Source of the DNA: Acinetobacter bohemicus ANC 3994
GTDB lineage: Bacteria; Pseudomonadota; Gammaproteobacteria; Pseudomonadales; Moraxellaceae
DNA length: 64,000 nucleotides
Direction of reading: 5' to 3'
NCBI RefSeq assembly: GCF_000367925.1
Contig: NZ_KB849167.1
Coordinates: 88,908 to 152,907 of the forward strand
Of the stretch, positions 62,089-64,000 are shown one piece after another (within the stretch, counting starts at the first letter, position 1; the number at the start of each line of letters is the position of its first letter). Made by a program: the position numbers and the translations under genes. Below the pieces are notes generated by a model, which had not been told where the DNA came from, did no database searches, and was given only the letters and a program-made list of their open reading frames with translations.

Positions 62089-63379
62089 CGTTGCTATCAT
62101 CATTTTCACTTTTATATTGGTCTTCTAAAACATTACTAAAAATACTTTCAATCATCCAGACTCGATACAAACTATTAAAGACATAACTTTGACCATCAAT
62201 ACGTAGTTCAAGTACCGGAAAATCAGGCTGTGATTTCATTTCACAGAGTATGTCATTTTCTTGCAGTTTGGCAGTAATATCTTCATGGGTTAATTCATTA
62301 ATCTCTAAATCACGCTTAAGCTGTTCAAAATGTGCTTTGAACGACATGTCCTGCCCTTTGGTCCATACCGCTTGTAAAATGCGATACATCGCCTCAACCC
62401 GTTGCTCTTCAGGCACACTATAAAACAGCCGTGCCATGTCACAGGTTGCAGACTGGGTAGGACGGCAAAATGGAGTAAAGGTCACTTCTGTACGTTTGGA
62501 AAGACGCGTCGCCAGACTCCAATCAAATAAGTCACGTCCATGATAAGAAAGCGGATAGACATTCAGGTGAATATTATAATAATTGGCCAATTCTTCTTTA
62601 ATATACGCCAACAATAGCCATGAAATCGGATCTTCCAGTGCAATATATAAATCCAATTCAGGGTCTAAGGCCTGAATTTCATTCAGTTCCTCGGCATCGC
62701 TAATCAGATGTTCACGCCAATCAATATGATTAATCAAAAAGATAGGATTTCCCGTTAATTGTTTTTGCTGTTTTAAACGGCGCACCAAGCGCAGTAAATC
62801 ATCAACCGCATGATATTTACGATCACTCAATTCAAAATAACTGGCCAGTACAGCATCATCGTTAAAAATACGTTCTGGAAAATCTTGCGCTGGATGATGT
62901 CGACTGGCCATGGCATATAAAGTGCGTAATTTTCCATACTGTTTTTGCCACAGTATGTGAAATACATCTTCCAGTAAATACAGGAAATCTTGTCCACGGA
63001 GTGGCGTGTTGCGAAGGATGGTTTCTGCTTGTTGGATGGCTTCAGTGGGCGGTTGTTCGGGGGTCTCATGAAAACTAAAACGGTGCTGTTTCGATAAAAT
63101 TTTCGCATCGTTTAAGCAGTAGTTTTGCCACTCCACCTGTGACATATCATTAGGAGGCTCTGCCTTTTGGCTGGAAATGATCACTTTTAAAGGTTTGAGT
63201 TCATCACTCAAAATTTCCTCAAGCTCAGGTAACTGCTGTACAGCCAAATAGCTATACACATCATCTAAACGCAAGTGAATAGTTAAACCGTGTTCCGTAG
63301 ATAATACCACTTGACGCATCGGCTTTTGGTAAAACCAGCGCGATCGAAGTGGATCAAACCAACGGCGTAACAGTGACAT
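62069..63379 (-). CDS. Tandem DsbA/HCCA-isomerase-like fold protein without Cys motif
   Basis: A 436-residue protein of uncertain function. Its two halves each resemble the DsbA/2-hydroxychromene-2-carboxylate isomerase thioredoxin-like fold: VVLSTEHGLTIHLRLDDVYSYLAVQQLPELEEI (residues about 24-56), and ELDLYIALEDPISWLLLAYIKEELANYYNIHLNVYPLSY with the helical part MARLFYSVPEEQRVEAMYRILQAVWTKGQDM and FPVLELRIDGQSYVFNSLYRVWMIE. No CxxC motif is present, so it is not a classical disulfide oxidoreductase. It overlaps the chorismate mutase gene start. A structure search would test the fold. Confidence 0.75.
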   Translation of the reverse strand: MSLLRRWFDPLRSRWFYQKPMRQVVLSTEHGLTIHLRLDDVYSYLAVQQLPELEEILSDELKPLKVIISSQKAEPPNDMSQVEWQNYCLNDAKILSKQHRFSFHETPEQPPTEAIQQAETILRNTPLRGQDFLYLLEDVFHILWQKQYGKLRTLYAMASRHHPAQDFPERIFNDDAVLASYFELSDRKYHAVDDLLRLVRRLKQQKQLTGNPIFLINHIDWREHLISDAEELNEIQALDPELDLYIALEDPISWLLLAYIKEELANYYNIHLNVYPLSYHGRDLFDWSLATRLSKRTEVTFTPFCRPTQSATCDMARLFYSVPEEQRVEAMYRILQAVWTKGQDMSFKAHFEQLKRDLEINELTHEDITAKLQENDILCEMKSQPDFPVLELRIDGQSYVFNSLYRVWMIESIFSNVLEDQYKSENDDSNDEERKM

Positions 63380-63392
63380 GAGATAAACCTCG

Positions 63393-63424
63393 AAAAAAAA
63401 ACCCTTGTAGTGCTACAAGGGTTT
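63393..63424 (-). terminator. Terminator after ilvD
   Basis: AAACCCTTGTAG and CTACAAGGGTTT form a perfect 12-bp stem with a 2-nt loop; read on the minus strand it ends in a long T run, as needed for the ilvD transcript. It lies 27 nt past the ilvD stop. Confidence 0.9.
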
Positions 63425-63450
63425 ATAACAATTTGTTAGAGAATGATCAA

Positions 63451-64000
63451 TTATACATCTAAATTTAGATCCGTAACTGCCCCTTTTTCCGCCCCTGTGG
63501 TCAATTTAGCAAACTTGGCTAAAGCACCATAGGTATAATTAGGTTTTGGTTTTACCCAAGCGGCTTTACGCGCGGCCATTTCCGCATCAGAAATATGTAA
63601 AGTCATTTCACGGGTTTCGGCATTAATCGAAATTTTGTCACCATTTTTGACCAATCCAATCGGTCCACCTTCATAGGCTTCAGGCGTGACATGACCAATC
63701 ACAAAACCGTGACTGCCACCAGAGAAACGACCATCGGTCAGCAATGCCACAGATTTACCTAATCCTTTACCAATAATCGCCGAAGTTGGTTTCAGCATTT
63801 CTGGCATACCCGGCCCACCTTTAGGACCTTCACCGCGAATTACCACCACTTCGCCTTCTTGTACTTCACCATCCAAAATCCCACGCATAGCGCCAATTTC
63901 GCCTTCAAATACCCGTGCAGGACCTTCAAAATATAAACCTTCTTTACCAGTAATTTTAGCCACGGCACCTGTAGGGGATAAGTTGCCTTTCAACACCACA
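63451..64000 (-). CDS. ilvD: Dihydroxy-acid dehydratase, C-terminal part (partial)
   Basis: The last 183 or so residues of IlvD, which dehydrates dihydroxy acids to the 2-keto acids of isoleucine and valine. Seen are LKGNLSPTGAVAKITGKEGL, FEGPARVFEGEIGAM, VVIRGEGPKGGPGMPEMLKPTSAIIGKGLGKSVALLTDGRFSGGSHGFVIGHVTPEA and GDKISINAETREM, the C-terminal swivel domain. The iron-sulfur Cys lie in the missing N-terminal part beyond the right edge. Confidence 0.95.
   Translation of the reverse strand, partial: VVLKGNLSPTGAVAKITGKEGLYFEGPARVFEGEIGAMRGILDGEVQEGEVVVIRGEGPKGGPGMPEMLKPTSAIIGKGLGKSVALLTDGRFSGGSHGFVIGHVTPEAYEGGPIGLVKNGDKISINAETREMTLHISDAEMAARKAAWVKPKPNYTYGALAKFAKLTTGAEKGAVTDLNLDV

Overview
The window looks like an Acinetobacter chromosome, probably a species other than A. 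baumannii. The base composition is AT-leaning, and the gene orders rib-nusB-thiL-pgpA-glmU-glmS and wza-wzb-wzc/gna...galU-ugd-gpi-gne1-pgm are typical of the genus. No tRNA, rRNA, CRISPR array, prophage or transposase gene was seen.

Layout. (1) 1-989: the N-terminal part of a large Bap/BapA-type surface adhesin on the minus strand, cut by the window edge, carrying collagen-like G-x-T triplets. (2) 1763-8511: housekeeping genes for riboflavin (ribBA, ribE), nusB, thiL, pgpA, and the UDP-GlcNAc supply genes glmU and glmS. (3) 8572-33551: a complete capsule (K) locus. pgm converges on a long minus-strand block: gne1, gpi, ugd, galU; the UDP-QuiNAc4NAc genes (gdr, qhbA, qhbB) with a PglC-type initiating transferase; two glycosyltransferases, wzy, wzx and a third glycosyltransferase; then the UDP-GlcNAc3NAcA genes dgaC, dgaB, dgaA and gna. 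The export genes wza, wzb and wzc diverge from gna. wza is broken by one missing base in a C7 tract. Two tandem FKBP isomerase genes follow.

(4) 35700-47114: hydrolase, HIT protein, DNA repair (mutY, tag), an M23 lipoprotein, an alcohol dehydrogenase, a MocR-type regulator, a LysR/MFS divergent pair, a START-domain protein, dapB and small secreted proteins. (5) 47183-53952: dnaJ, a small membrane protein, and an RND efflux pair divergent from a TetR regulator with a clear palindromic operator. (6) 54112-64000: ppc, a uracil/xanthine permease, a LysR regulator, a TauE/SafE exporter, a glutamine-synthetase-like ligase, chorismate mutase, a tandem DsbA/HCCA-fold protein and the 3' part of ilvD.

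How they work together: GlmS and GlmU make UDP-GlcNAc. Gna/DgaA/B/C and Gdr/QhbA/B convert it to two diacetamido sugars. PglC and three glycosyltransferases could assemble a tetrasaccharide unit, Wzx and Wzy flip and polymerise it, and Wza/Wzb/Wzc export it. With the wza reading frame as written, surface capsule would be predicted to be off or reduced unless the tract slips.
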